Assembly (NCBI RefSeq): GCF_901933205.1 | Contig: NC_044572.1 | Span: 75,265,465-75,329,464, forward strand | DNA length: 64,000 nt | Source of the DNA: Camarhynchus parvulus | Lineage: Eukaryota; Chordata; Aves; Passeriformes; Thraupidae | Reading direction: 5' to 3' | Part shown: one piece after another, positions 48,327 to 61,800 of the stretch | How the letters are laid out: every line of letters starts with the position of its first letter | How positions within the stretch are numbered: position 1 is the first letter of the stretch | Made by a program: the position numbers and the translations under genes | Notes under the pieces: generated by a model | The model's input: only the letters and a program-made list of their open reading frames with translations | Database searches by the model: none | Told to the model about the DNA's origin: nothing

Positions 48327-51300
48327 AACCCCCAAAGGCCAACTTAATGATGCATAAGATGTATATTACCCATTTTGATTTTCTTCAGTTGGAGATAATG
48401 AACTCTCTTCCAGTTAATGACTGCTGGCACTTCTATGCCTTGTAATCCCTAGCTTCAAGAAGCCATCTCATTATCTGTTATAGAACACAAATGCTTGAAA
48501 AACAGCATCTTTTATTCTTGCAGCTCGTGTGCAGAATAATTAAAACAGATTATTTAACCACTCCAGCATTACTTTAAGGAAGAGCTGTTATTAGTAATCC
48601 CAGGCAAGAGATACAGGTTTTATCCCATGATTAAGTCAGATTTATTGGACAGAGGGTAAGTGACATTATAATTTAAGAGATGAATTTTAAGTAATGTCTG
48701 TGTTGAAAATTCCTGAACATAACCTCAAGGGCATAACATAAGTGGAATAATAAAAGCATATATTCACAGCAACATATATAAGCTTATTTTTTGCTGTATT
48801 ACATTATTGGCTCACTGTAGTTGAAACACTGCAAGAAATTTATTTGAGTGTTCATTGAAATATTCTATTTGCCTTCTTTGTGATACAAAAATGTCACCAT
48901 TACCTTCTAATTCCCTTTGTGTAATCTAGATTTTCTGTTGATCTGAAAGGTTTCTGAAGTGAAAAAATTTTGCTGCTTCCAGTTGTTACAGAGGATGTAA
49001 TTCCCTGATGATAGCAATTTCATATTTTACAGATATCATAGTAGCCAATAGGAAAAATTAGAATATTTTGGGGACACTTCAGCACAAAATTATTGCTTCA
49101 CAAAGATCTGACATATGATTTAAAGGCTCTAGAAAGTAACTGCTAGGCCAACTTAGCCTACCTGTGGCTAGGGGAACATCTTTTCAGTGATCTCAGTCGT
49201 TTCTGGGAATGAGGTTTATGATAAGCCTGACATGCTTCCTTCAGAGAACTATTAACACTGTTCAATATAAAATTTAGAGGATCAAGGAGAAGAGTAATTT
49301 AAGATGCTTTATGCTGTAAGGATGACTGGGGCACCAGGACCTCAGGCTATGCAGTGAACACCAGATTCCCTGATAATAAGAAATATTTTTTTAAGTCTAC
49401 ACTAATGCAGTCATGATAGAGAGTTTTGTTGTTTCAGTGCTTTTTTGGCCAAAATCAAATATTCTACATGTTGAAGTTTCTTACAGTTACATGAATTTTT
49501 CCTGATGATACAATTCAGGATTATCAGATATAGGGTTTTAGCAGAAAATGCAGAGTCTCAAAACCAGAATGTTTTCTGTAGCAATAGTAACTATGTTAAC
49601 ACATCTTTTACTGGAAGTCTACCTTCTTGATTTTCCTTTTAAATGCCACACACTTGCAAAGCATTTAGTCTACAGTCAATGACACATTCAAGAGTCAGGA
49701 TTTGCCCCTAGGTAAGAGTCTCCACAGGCTGACAGATCAAAGCTGCTCTACAAATAGTTTTCACTGGAGACTAAGCTGCATCATTTAGTTCTATAACTTA
49801 ATAGGTAATGCCTGGTAAGACTTGGCCTTGAGATGCTTGAATCTCTAGTTCCTAAGTATTCCAAATTAGGACAGTTGAAAACTCACCCAAAATTTTGAGA
49901 GATTGCTAAGCCAGAAATTCCATTTTTCCCTGAACTAAACATACTTCTTTGAGAAAAAGTGATTTTTTTAAATCAGATACTAGAGACTGAAGAAAGAAAT
50001 ACAGGATAGGTATCCAAGAGTAAGTTTATAAAGCAACTTGGTGCTTGTAATACCCTTGACGACCAGAGATAGAACTTGTAAATTGAAGCTGAGACAGATG
50101 CTTTTGAAGTGTTATGTTCAGAATCTTAACACTCTTTCAGTAATGCAAAGAAATTCTTCCTGCACTGATTTTTACATATGGGAATTTATCCTTGCCACAA
50201 CTACAAAGCTTTTAGTACTTCATGGATGAGCACACAGCACTACTGACACAGTTCTTGCGATGAATTATCCAAAAGAAGTCATCACAAAGTGCTCTTGGAC
50301 AACTATTAATATTACATATTCTTCTTTACCCATTTTCTCCAGGCACATTCTATGTGGTTCTCCCAAATAGTTCACATTTTTACTCATACAAAAAACCTCT
50401 CAAAAACTTTTCTCAGTTCTTTAAAAAAAATATATTTTATCCTTTCCTGCTAAAGCTTTCAATCTTCTTATTTTTGTCTCTTGTAGGTGTCACTTGTCTT
50501 AATTTCATACTTTTTCAGGGTAATTTACAGAATAAAATTTACAATAACTTTCCATTGAAGTAGTAAGCTTTGCAGTCTGCCGGAGATCAAAGCACACTGT
50601 GCTGGAACACAGGAAAGGCAGAGATATTGCCTACTCAACCAGGAATAAAAAACCAAGAAATCCAACCCTATTTAATGTGGACTATGCATACTATAGCATT
50701 AGTACCCCCTATTTTCCTTTAAAAGAGGTTGAATTTTCCATGCACAGACTCAACACGTATCAGCTTCTTTTTCTTCTAAATGCCTTATCTCATATATATG
50801 AACACTACAACAAATATTTCTGTTTAGAGACTAGCAGTGTAACGACCAAAAATATGTGTGCATCAAAGAAAAGAAGTGGAATCGGTCTCATTTCAGGCAC
50901 TCATTTCTAATAGTGGTAGAAATTGGCTGCTGAGCCCCAGGCAGAGCAACCTCTTACTCCACTGTTGTTGGGTTCTAAGAGGGAACAACTTCAGTGTAAA
51001 ATCACAGCTATGCTGGTCAACTGCAACTGGCCAATCAATTTTGTCACACAAAATTGAGATAAAAAACAAAGTCACAAACACATAAAGACTCTATTAACCA
51101 TATAATCTACATGCAGATTTATTTCAAATGTTTCCTCTTGAATTTTTAACTTATCTTCAGGCTCTATGAAACTCTCCTAAACTGCAATTAAAGCACTTGC
51201 TCAGCTCCCATCCAGTACCTAAGAAATGTTCCCAAGACACCAAGGCCAGTGAATATTTAATTTTAAAAGCATTTTTATTTCTAGAAGGTTACATCCAGAT

Positions 51301-51965
51301 TCATCTAAGAAGACCATTGAGCTGAAGCCTTTTAAAATCATAACTTCTCATAATAAGAAGTGTAAGCATATACCACTGTAGTTAGTAAAAGTTTCAAGGG
51401 ATATATGAAAAGTGAAATAGAAATTATTTGAATATATTATCAATATTATCGTAGGAATACATTTGAATATGTAGGTCATCATTTTGAAATGCCATGAACA
51501 TGTTACAGGAACAAATATCTCTTAATAAATATAAGACTATTCCACAGTTAATACTTATAAATGCTATCACAGAACTTCAAAACACATAAATATGCTAAAA
51601 ATACTTCACAAGAAGCATTGTGGTCCCAACCACTCCAATCCCCCAAAATGCATAAGGAAAAAAATGTGTGTGACGAGTTACCCATGAAACTGGTCTAGAT
51701 TTCACTCCATTATATGAAAAATTGTGATTTTGTCCTGGGAAAATGCTGAGATCTAGATCCCTGTACAAATATTTAATCTTAAAATTATTTATTCTTTAAG
51801 TTTACAAAACATAACACCTTAATGATATATGAATAATGTGCCATAGTATTGTGCAAAATATTTTTGGAGTATTTAATCTTAAAAGACTAGAATTTAATCA
51901 TGAATACACCTGCTAAAATGCAAAGAATTTGGTTTGAATTTTTAAACATAGGTCATAGTGTGACA
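48327..51965. other. Unique noncoding stretch
   Basis: No gene or transposon recognised. A 103-codon plus-strand frame at 50.6-50.9 kb and a neighbouring 75-codon frame have no domain features I can name. They lie in a slightly less AT-rich block that does not match a known repeat. Confidence 0.55.
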
Positions 51966-52038
51966 CGGAAATTAGCTCAGTTGGTCAGAGCATGGTGCTG
52001 ATAATGCCAAGGTCATGGCTTTGATTCCCTTGAGAGAT
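51966..52038 (+). pseudogene. tRNA-Ile-like pseudogene or SINE head
   Basis: The 73-base segment lines up with vertebrate tRNA-Ile. An intact A-box and D-arm (TTAGCTCAGTTGG, closing AGAGC), an anticodon arm CATGGTGCTGATAATGCC with GAT in the anticodon place, and a variable loop AAGGTC are followed by a degenerate B-box (CTTTGATTCCC). Acceptor ends do not pair and the T-stem has mismatches, so it cannot be a functional tRNA. Passerine genomes carry a SINE whose head is tRNA-Ile-derived and whose tail is CR1-like. The following bases (ATTCACTT) resemble my recollection of that junction, but no CR1 tail is visible. It is either a 3'-truncated SINE or a solitary tRNA pseudogene. Confidence 0.75.
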
Positions 52039-55000
52039 ATTCACTTCTCCTTTTTAATAGAAGAAAATAACAAAAAAGACCACAGTATAAAAAAGGAAAC
52101 GTAGAAAAAAACTCCAACATTTTTTTGGCCTTCATTTTCATAGGGATTACAATTTGGGAGCCTAGGCAAAAGAAAAAAAAAAAGGAAAAAATCCCCCGCT
52201 GGTGTGAAGCACCAGGGTTGGTGACTGCCAATCTCGCCCACAAACAATCACAGCAAACAGGATGCAATTGGCTAATTATATATTCCCCTGACCATCTTCC
52301 ACATCTGGTTTTACAGAAGTACAATAAGTATATATGTCTATTAGGACATGACAGTCTTCCTTTGGGATTCTTTCTGCTGACTTGAATCACTTATTTGATT
52401 CTTGACTTTTTAATTTTATTCTTCTTCTTGAAAAACTCTAGCTCCATTTAATTGCAGAGGAGGGTCTAGTGCCCTGTAGTAAGAGTCTGTATCTAAAGAA
52501 GGATTGAGCAAACACTTATGAAATCATTCCAATTTTAGCCGTTTAAATACATAATTTAACATGAAATATCTTCATCCAAGTTCCCAAGTAACAGTGCTGC
52601 ACCTAAAAGGTGTATCCTTTAGTATATAAGCACAATTTAGTGTAGGCTGAGCATTCAAACTGGAACTATGTAAGGACAGAGCACTAGTTCAGCTGCTTAC
52701 TAAAGAACAAATTGCAGCTTTGAAACACAAAAACTAAAGACAACAACTTTGTAGCATAGACAAGCAATTCTCAAAGCTTTCACTAAAATCATGCAAAAAA
52801 GACTGAACAGATAATAGTGAAGACTTTGTGATAGTAAACAATCTTCCTCATCTCAATACATTAATTCAAACATCTGATCCCATAAATACTGGCCTATGAG
52901 GCCATCTTAACTCTACCAGAAGCCTTAGACCTGTGAAATATTTCTATTTCTCATACAGAAAACTCATATGCCATGGACTCTACCCTAAGGAATAACATTC
53001 TCTGTTCACAGAAAACAGAAATTTCCGAACACATCCCTGTAAAACATTTTTTTTCTAATAGAGCTGTGAGCCATGTGTAAACTTGAATTAACATATGGAT
53101 GCTGTTCATGGCACATGGAGGAGTAAGTGCATACAACCTTAAATAAATTGTTAGAAAATAATTTGAATCATCTGGGAAATTTGAAATAACTACCTCCACG
53201 AATTTTGTAAAGTTCAGAATTAATTCTGTGAAATTAATAAAATCTGCACAGAAAATTTTTCTGAAGTAAGTACTTTAGACTCTAAACATTACAAATCCAA
53301 ATATTTACATATGTAAAAATAAAGTGTTCTATTGTTATTCAAACCAGTTTTATTTTATTGAACTATTTCTTGTATTATCAGTGAGTGAAATGTCTGGATT
53401 TTTTCCCACTTAACCATGAAACATGATGTAAATCAGAATAGCACTGTGAAAATCTGCATAGTTGACTTCAACTGGTATTTATTCCTAGTATTTCAAGGAG
53501 AAAAAAGTTAGGATAGACATAAAACTTGAAAAAGCAACAATATTTTTTCCATTCCTTGTGTGATTTTTACTATCCAGTCTGTTTTAAATCTGCTACCAAC
53601 TTTTGATAGAATACTTTGTGCTGTCAGAACCTATAAAAGAAAATAACAATAATAAAAGAAGACCACTAATGCTGTAGCATAAAATTGGGGCTTTTTAATT
53701 CTGTGTCTGCAGTACAAAACAGCGTCCTACTTTACGTGCAAAGCTCAAATATGGTTACTAACTTGTTGCATCTGAATTACTTTCTGATTTGCCTGAATAC
53801 ACATCAGTTTGTTACACTCAAAGTGTTTTCAAGAGCAAGTCCTTCTGCAGCACAGACGCAATGCTGAGGGTTTCTTCTTTGTCACGTTTTGTATCATTTT
53901 AAATATATTTGTTAATGGGATCCACCTTGCTGGTTTTCCTCCCACTGGTTTGCAACTCCCCATTGCACTTAGATTTGCTAAAGTCTGTGTTGCTTAGGTT
54001 GGTTATTTGCCCTTTCCTCACTTTTTTATCCCTAAAATTGGTTTTGCCCAGCTTCCAAGGCAACATTCTGCTGCTGAAAAACTGCTGGGGCGCTAACCAG
54101 TTTTTTGTATCTCTGTGGCTATCACTCTCACCTGTACATGGTAGGCTTCTGCTGTCATCCCATAGCTGTATCCTTATGCTCTGCATTTAATTTTTAGGCT
54201 ACATATTTTTCATTATTTTATGCAGAAAAATTACTTTTTATTGTGGCCTAGTAGTTACGAGCATGTAATAGCAATTACTGTTATTCCACACAGCAGCACA
54301 AGGCTAAACAAAATATTAAACCAAGAGAGGCAGTAGTTACCTGGCCATCACACAGCTGGTGTTACAGCTAAACAAGCTGAAACAGGTCCATGAACAGGCC
54401 AATCCCAGGTAAAGCCTGGCAGGTCCGAAGGCTGACGAGATCAGTGTAACTGGCACCAAGCCTCTTACCAGCAACAGCAACAGCATAATTCCTAAGCTGG
54501 ACAGGGCTGCACTGCAAATAAACAAAACCTTCTGGGAGCAGGGAAAATCCAAGCCTATGGAGTTCATTCTTCTGCTAACAAAGACCTACACAGGTGCGTT
54601 GCAAATGCTTGGTCTTTGATTCATTATGTCCACTAGAAAAGGGATACTGTACCAATAAATAGATGTAAATATGCCAATGCAACAACTCTCAAAGAAGGGC
54701 AGAGTTGATAAATGTCAAGAATGAGAGGTATTGTGCATCTGCAAATTCCTCACACAATAGATACTTTTGGATAAGGCACAGGCTGCTTTATGACACCCTG
54801 AAATCTCTCAAAGTCTCCGTCTGTTGTCCATAAAGCAGAAGCAGAAACAATTAAGGCTGCCAAATAGCGATTAGAAAGCCCAAATAAAATGATCATTAGG
54901 ATATTTTTCTTTCCTCCTCTGAATAACTTTTCAAAATTATTTGGTCCTCTGCCCTGACAATGAATTTAGGGTTAAGAAATATGCTTAGAATAGAACTAAC

Positions 55001-58000
55001 TTGCTAAAGTATGCAACTCAAGTTATTGTTTTTGAGATTTGAGTTAGATATGATTGTCAGTAATGCATTTTAGCCACAGTATAGGATGAAAAGTTTAGTG
55101 ATTTCTCCTCCCGCTTACGCACACACTCATCAGAGAATAACACTTGAGAGGTTAACATTTACCTGTACTGAGAAAAAAAACCCAAAATATGAAAAAGAAA
55201 TTCGAATCCATTATTTATATAACTGGACTGTTGTCAAACAAACATTTTGAGTGAAATTGCACATCATCCCCCAAAACTCACACATGTCCTGTGTCTGCTT
55301 AATACCTTTGAGTTTAGTGTGGCACTGTTGCCAATTTAGGGACTCTAAACATGGGCAGGGGGCCTAATTTAGATAGGCTACATTGTTGATTCTGAACAGG
55401 GTGCAAGGTGGAAGCTTTTCCCGAAATTAAACAGACAGATTCTCAAAAGTTTAAACTATTGATACATTTTAGAACACAAAAACAAATAGCAGTTTGCTGG
55501 CTACAAGTTACTTAGCTCTCTTAAAATTAGTATGTTACCCTTTATTTGTTAAATAATTTTCTTGCTTCTCATATTAATTAGGCCAGATGACCAATCTTTC
55601 TCTCGTTTTTGAGTCAGTGGTCCATGAGTCAGTGGTTGCAATCTCTCACTGCCAGACTCCAGAGGCCATGAGATGGCACTTATCCATTGCATTAGTAGGC
55701 ATGACCCTCTTTCACAACACTTTGTCATTGCCTGTAAGTCCCTGGGCAAATTGCTAACTGTTTCTGACTCTCATGATGCCAGCATCAATATCTTTTTCAA
55801 TTAATTTCCTTAATGAATTTATCTGCTCAACTCATCACCCCAGAATTTCTCTGTGAAAATCACTATCATTTTTTCTATTGTCTAGTCTTCTGGAAGTGAA
55901 TTCGTTTCAAGGGAGATGTTATGTATATCATAGGCAGCAGTTCAAGAATTTTGTTTCTAATTTTTTTTTGTGTGTGTATTCTTTGTAAATATATTGGTCA
56001 ATGTGTCTTAAAGATCTGTTGACCTTGTGATTCATGCAAATTAAATCTACAGGTGGAAGTACCATATCAGACCCTCCATGCAATCTATGAGGGATAAGTA
56101 AACACACTTACATGTAAATGTATTGATATTCTAATTAAAACAAGAAAGTAGTAAATGATCAACATATTTAAAAAGTTGCTTGTTAACTTTACAAGGAAAT
56201 CTTCAAATTTTAAAACTATTTTTCTCAACAACAAGACTAGAAATCTCCTATATACAGATTTCACTGTGTCTACCCTTCCCTGTTGTTATGATCCTCAACT
56301 TTACACTCCTCAAGAGCAGATGTGGGTATTGCTGTGGTGCGTTGTCAATATTCTGAATTCTTTACTGGTATGGGCATGTTCATACAGCCCACTGTTGGCA
56401 AATAGACTGAATAGCAACCTGGATAGGATTAGAACAAGTGTACACAGTATGTGCATACAGGTCAAATGCACAAAGCTCAGCAGCGTGTCTGCCCAAAACT
56501 GATCGCTTTAAATATCATGGCTGGGAACCAATTGACTCTGGAGGTGTTAATGGGCAAGAAAAACATCAGCCAGAGTAAATGGTAAATAGGAAAATTCTAA
56601 CATATTTTGGAAATAAATGAAAAGTTCACCTAAGAAATACAGAAGAAACAAGATTTTGTAACAAAAGGAAGATAGCTTAGAGTAGGAACAGTAGCACCCA
56701 TCCTTGCTGGCACTATAACCTCTGCCCTTGCTAAAGAGGATGACCTCCCCATGGGAAGCCATGAGCAGCTAGTATTCAGACTGTGCCCAAGCATGGTTAT
56801 AAGTTTGGGCATTCAGTTGCAAAGAGATGATTATTAACAATTTAAAAATGCTTAGGATTCTGCCTTGTCTGTTGTATAACATATATTAATCCCAAATGGA
56901 TAAATCAAGGATAGATGGTTAACACAAGTCCATAATAAATTTATTAATTGCTTTGATTCTAGTTTAAGATTAATCTAGGTGAACTGAGCTGTTTTCCCCC
57001 TGTATTAATTGGCAAATTTGTTATATTGATGGCAAATATTATTCCTTCCTCATCTTATGGACTAATTTTATGTACTCTGGAACATGCACTGTACCTTGTT
57101 TTTGTTTTACTGGTCTACAATTCTGTGTTATACCTGAACTTAATGTATATGACATGTTTTACATATGCTAAATAGCTATTCTGTGTTTCCTTTGTTAGTT
57201 CTGAAACCAGTTTTCCCAGTTCAGCATGGCGTGTTTAGTGCCAGTAATTGACAACTGATCATTTATTTGCTCATAGCTCTTGACCTGTGGTTTCACCATG
57301 TGCCCACATGTTCTCTCAGCCCACAACCATAAGCCTCTAAATTGCATTTTTATTTTATCATCATGTACAGTCCATTCCATACATAAGATCTACCATTGCT
57401 ACCTATTACAGCCTCCTGGTGCAGTCACAGCCCCAACACCAGCTATTAGCAGTGCCAAGTGCCTGCTTTCTGTTTTTGTCCTCTACTGCATACATCTGGG
57501 ATACTGGAGTATCCCAGACTCCAGTCCAGTTGCAAAGATTCAACACTTTAAGTTGCCTACTTTTTGATTTTTCTTTTTTTTTTTTCATTTCCCCTTTTCA
57601 AAACTTCCTCGTAACTTTTGGTTTTTTACTTATGCAAAAATGTTTCATTTTAAACAGCTCTCACAAAGTGACCCTCATAAGAAGAAAACTCCATGAAAGG
57701 CTGTTTCTCCTATTGCTATTTCCCCATGAACATGACTGTTCATGCCTGAGCAGCTGGATCCAGCAGCATGGCATGCATTAATCTAGGCAGCTATGGAGCT
57801 TGCTTAGAGGCTGATAAACACACTGATTTTGCTGTGCTTTGCCTATTATGCTATAATCACTTCCCATAACACCTTCTCCAGGAGAAGTCACAAGTCTGGG
57901 GACTTTTGCTCTCTGCTACTATGTATTTAAAGAGACAAATATGCACAAACCATGCAAACACAAATGCTCAAATTACTAACATTTTCCTGCATTATTATTT

Positions 58001-58641
58001 TCAGAATTTTATTTCAATTTAAATATTTTTGTCTTTATCTCCTGACTTCTCAAATATTATTTTTTTAAAATTTCTTCTCAAGTTTTACAATGATTTTCAG
58101 TCCAGTGATATTATGCCTTTAAGCTGAGCTTGCTTTAGTTTCTCCTGGTATTGAAACATATCAAGATTTCATTACCATTTTTCCTTCTGATTTTCATGCT
58201 ATTTGAAGCATTAATAATTTAGTTTTTTCAAAATATGACCTATTTTCCTAATGTAGACAAGCCTATAACATTAGCTCTCTATGAAGAAAAATAAGTAGAT
58301 TCAGTTATGCAAATGGATAGCAAATGAAAAAGAGGATTTAGTTTCTCTGCAGTATGACTTTCATTCCTAAGAAGTTATAAAAGATAAAGTGTAATGAAAA
58401 TATGAGGGAGAATAATGAGAGGAGCCTTTATAAAGGCTGTCTGAGCTATCTACCAATTCTTTGGAGAAGTCAGCACACACAGAGATAAGCAACATAGCAA
58501 TCCATCCAAAGGGCACCTCTTTTTACAAAATCTCTGCAGCTGATGTTTGAAGTCTAGCACTACTATGGCCTTTTAAACCAACCATAGAAGTCATGCCCCA
58601 TCTACAGATTGTTATGCAGCTTATAATTAAAATGAAGCTCA
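52039..58641. other. Unique noncoding stretch
   Basis: About 6.6 kb with no recognised gene or transposon. The longest frames (125 codons minus strand at 52.0-52.4 kb, 115 at 56.2-56.5 kb and 120 at 57.4-57.8 kb) are Phe-, Leu- and Ser-rich or contain homopolymer stretches and show no domain. A less AT-rich patch at 53.8-54.6 kb gives overlapping frames on both strands and could be an old repeat I do not recognise. Confidence 0.55.
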
Positions 58642-58671
58642 TCTTTCTATCTTTCTTTCTTTCTTTCTTTT

Positions 58672-58703
<32 letters not shown>

Positions 58704-58705
58704 TT

Positions 58706-58745
<40 letters not shown>

Positions 58746-58868
58746 TTTCTTTTCTTTTCTTTTCTTCTTCTTCCTTCTCTTCCTTCCTTCCTTCCTTCCT
58801 TCCTTCCTTCCTTCCTTCCTTCCTTCCTTCCTTCCTTCCTTCCTTCCTTCCTTCCTTCCTTCCTTCCC
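58642..58868 (+). repeat. Long pyrimidine-rich compound microsatellite (TTTC)n-(TTTTC)n-(TTCC)n
   Basis: An almost pure pyrimidine tract of about 227 bases. TTTC units with occasional longer T steps occupy about 58646-58745, TTTTC units 58745-58765, a mixed TTC segment to about 58778, and then about 22 uninterrupted TTCC units to 58868. The minus strand is all purine. Such mirror-symmetric tracts can form triplex (H-) DNA and stall polymerases, and array length is probably unstable and may be mis-assembled. Open frames of 77-121 codons through it (Lys/Glu/Arg/Gly on one strand, Phe/Leu/Ser/Pro on the other) are artefacts. Confidence 0.97.
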
Positions 58869-61800
58869 ACAATTACATAGAATGGCACTATTTATTTTGG
58901 TCATTCCTACCAAGGGAAAACGTTATCTGTATTTTAAGTTTTGTTAATTGCCATTGTTAAAGAGGTAGAGATGTAAATCAGTGCAAATAACTACAAAATA
59001 TTATCAGACTGATGCACTCAAGAGGATGATAGAAAAAGCTGAGGAGAAGGGGAGGGAGACTGAATTGGCTCACATTCCTTACTCTTTCCCACATGCAAGG
59101 AAGGAAACTACAGATTCAAGAGAGAGAATTTCCATATTACCTTATGTTAGGAATTATCAAATGAAGTTCAGCTGCAGTCAAAAAAGGTAATTAGAATTAT
59201 ATAAGTTACTAGAAAAGGTATAAATTCACAATGATAATGTACATAAATTCATATCAGTGATGTTCTATGCTCTGAATATTGCAGTTATGATCCTCAGCCT
59301 CAAAAGAAGACAAGAAAAAAAAATTTTTTTGATTATTGGATATTTGTGAATAAAGAAAAGACATGACTGATCGGGTATCTGACCACCTACCTCAAAATCA
59401 TCCATAGCCTGGTCATAGCACTTCGTGTTGGTCAGTTTCTTGTTGTGTGTTCCATGGCCTACTCTAAGACAAGAAAAACACCACACTCACTGAAGTAACT
59501 TGCTCAAAATTCTATCTGGATATGGCCAAATGCCAGATGATTTTACAAAAATTTCTAGATCTCTGGCAATAAGTACAGAGATATAAATTCTCCTACTGAT
59601 TGGGAAGTTACAGAAAAAAAACCCACAATGGAATGCTAAACTCTTGCAGTTGCTAACTCTCCACTATGACCCCCTTATGTGACAATTAAACCCAGATGTT
59701 TAATTAGGGCTCATGCAAGAATTAAAGTCTCAACTAAGCACTATCTTATTCTATTCTATAAATCAGATAATAGCTTGTTGGATAACTACAAAGAGCCACA
59801 TTGACATATGCTGTTATTTAAAGGTCAAAAATTGTTGGCAAAATATTTGTTTTGCATGCTGCCATGTGATGTTGATGTTCTAAACAGAGCTTACCAGGTG
59901 GCCACAAATTAACTTGAAAATTGGGACTGATAGAGGGAATAAATGTCTGAAATCCAATAGCAGATCAATAGCAGAAATTGCAGGACTTAAATGGCTATGC
60001 ACAGTTTTAAACTGGAGTATAATTGTTTTATTGTGTGGCTACCAGTCCCTTACCTTTGAAGCTTAAAATTAAAGCACTGAGATAAAATAATAAAAAATAC
60101 CCAGAGGGTATGCAAAAAGGATGGAACTTACCTCTGTAAAGGAAACTAGGGAAAATGTATATCTTTGTCTGGAAGTATTACAAGTCCTAGGTATTTTTGT
60201 TACTAGAATGTCCCAAATGAGGGTGGAAGGATCATGCTGACATTAGAAATGAGGACAAGTAACTGGAAGTTGTCTTAGAATTTTTATCCTTAGGATGTAG
60301 ATGACTACAATCACATGAAAGATTTCAAAGCTGTCTATACTAAATTATTCTGGTAGGTTGACATTTGTTCAATGATTAGCCTTAGGTTCTCTACACTGAA
60401 ATATAGCCACAGAAAGAAGTTTAGAATGAGTACAACAGTTGTGCCAGAGGCATCCCCTGATCTTTCCCGGTGCTTCCTGTCTCTTCAAAATGAGCTGATT
60501 AAAAAAGTAAAGGACAGGGATACATTGTCTCTCCTTACCTTCTGACTTCACCTCAAGGAGAGCACCACAATGTTGTCCAACATGGGCAGTGACTAATATC
60601 AGCTCACTTTGAAGGAATGCACAGTGTTACTTTTGCCATACTGAAATCACAATCCCAGCATGCATAGTCATCCAAGTATAACTTAAAAATGGTACAAAAC
60701 ATCTGTCCCTTCACCCAATCCCCCAGCCCACACCTCTCTGACCCTTGTGCTTAACTTCCTCTCTGACTGTAGCTCTCTCAGAGGAAGAGGTGTTGCAGAA
60801 GTACCTCATCCTTTGCCAGGGGCTTTGCTGAACCCTAAGCTCTTCCTTTTGAAAGCAAATAGGCAGGAAGGAAACAGCTAAAACATCTACAATGATGCAA
60901 GGCTGTAACTTTTTTTACATTCTTATGACGTAAGCAGTCTCTCTGCCAAGACTTAACAGTCTTAACAGAGAGACTACAATATTAGATTGTACAACTCCCA
61001 GTTTTGTGGGAAATATGCAATAAAAAGTGAACAAAACCAATATTTTAGAGAACTAAGCCTCCTGACAGTTTATATAAAAGATCAGATTTTTAAAAGACCT
61101 GGATACTTACAGTGGTTTTGTGGTTTTGTTAGTTTGTTCATTTTAGTAACACATGAAAAGGAACAAGAGAAAAAGCATTGTGAACATATAAGACATAATC
61201 ATCCAAAACATTTTTGTACAGTTTTTATTTAAGATAATCTTAGAAGAAAATTCTTCAGTATTCTTATCTGGTAAAAATACGCTACAACATTAATGTCCAT
61301 TTAGGCTTTTTGTTAATAACAATACTTGTTCCTTTTTCCAGATCTTTCCAGATGTTTCTGCATACCAAAAGTAACTATGTGAACCCATCATTTTAATGAG
61401 AGGAAGGGACACAAAATACACATCTTTGAAAGGGTACATGAGAGCTACACTCAGTGGCATTCAGACGTCTGTTTTCCTATACCCATATATAAGCAAACTG
61501 TAAGTAAACTATAAGTTACTATTAATTTACTAACAAACAAGAAATACACATTGCTGTAATACCTCAAGGTCTTGACATTACAGTATTTTCTTTTGCCTGC
61601 TCACTGCCTGGAGAAATAACAAAATTAATTAAATTTTGCTTAGAGTCTTCATTTTCCCTAACCCATCACAAATTCCTGCTTCTGCTGTTGTCTTAAATTC
61701 CCCTGGGAACAAAGGAGAAAAGCTCCAGTAACCAATTTATTAATTTCTGGTGAAATACCATCTTTGAACATTTTGCCTTATCTGTCTTGTATTTTATATA

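Noticed and set aside
52013..52390. 125-codon minus-strand frame
   Set aside because: It contains Phe runs from the A-rich tract at about 52.17 kb, has no domain, and lies next to the tRNA-like pseudogene in otherwise unique sequence.
53899..54567. Cluster of overlapping frames on both strands near 54 kb
   Set aside because: Frames of 76-95 codons on opposite strands in a less AT-rich patch, with no domain or LTR landmark I can name; at most an unrecognised old repeat.
57419..57781. 120-codon plus-strand frame
   Set aside because: Ser/Leu/Phe-rich with a Phe run from a T tract; no start context, domain or splice structure.
58523..58913. Overlapping open frames up to 121 codons of Lys/Glu/Arg/Gly or Phe/Leu/Ser/Pro repeats
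   Set aside because: They are direct translations of the TTTC/TTCC microsatellite in several frames and have no independent coding signal.
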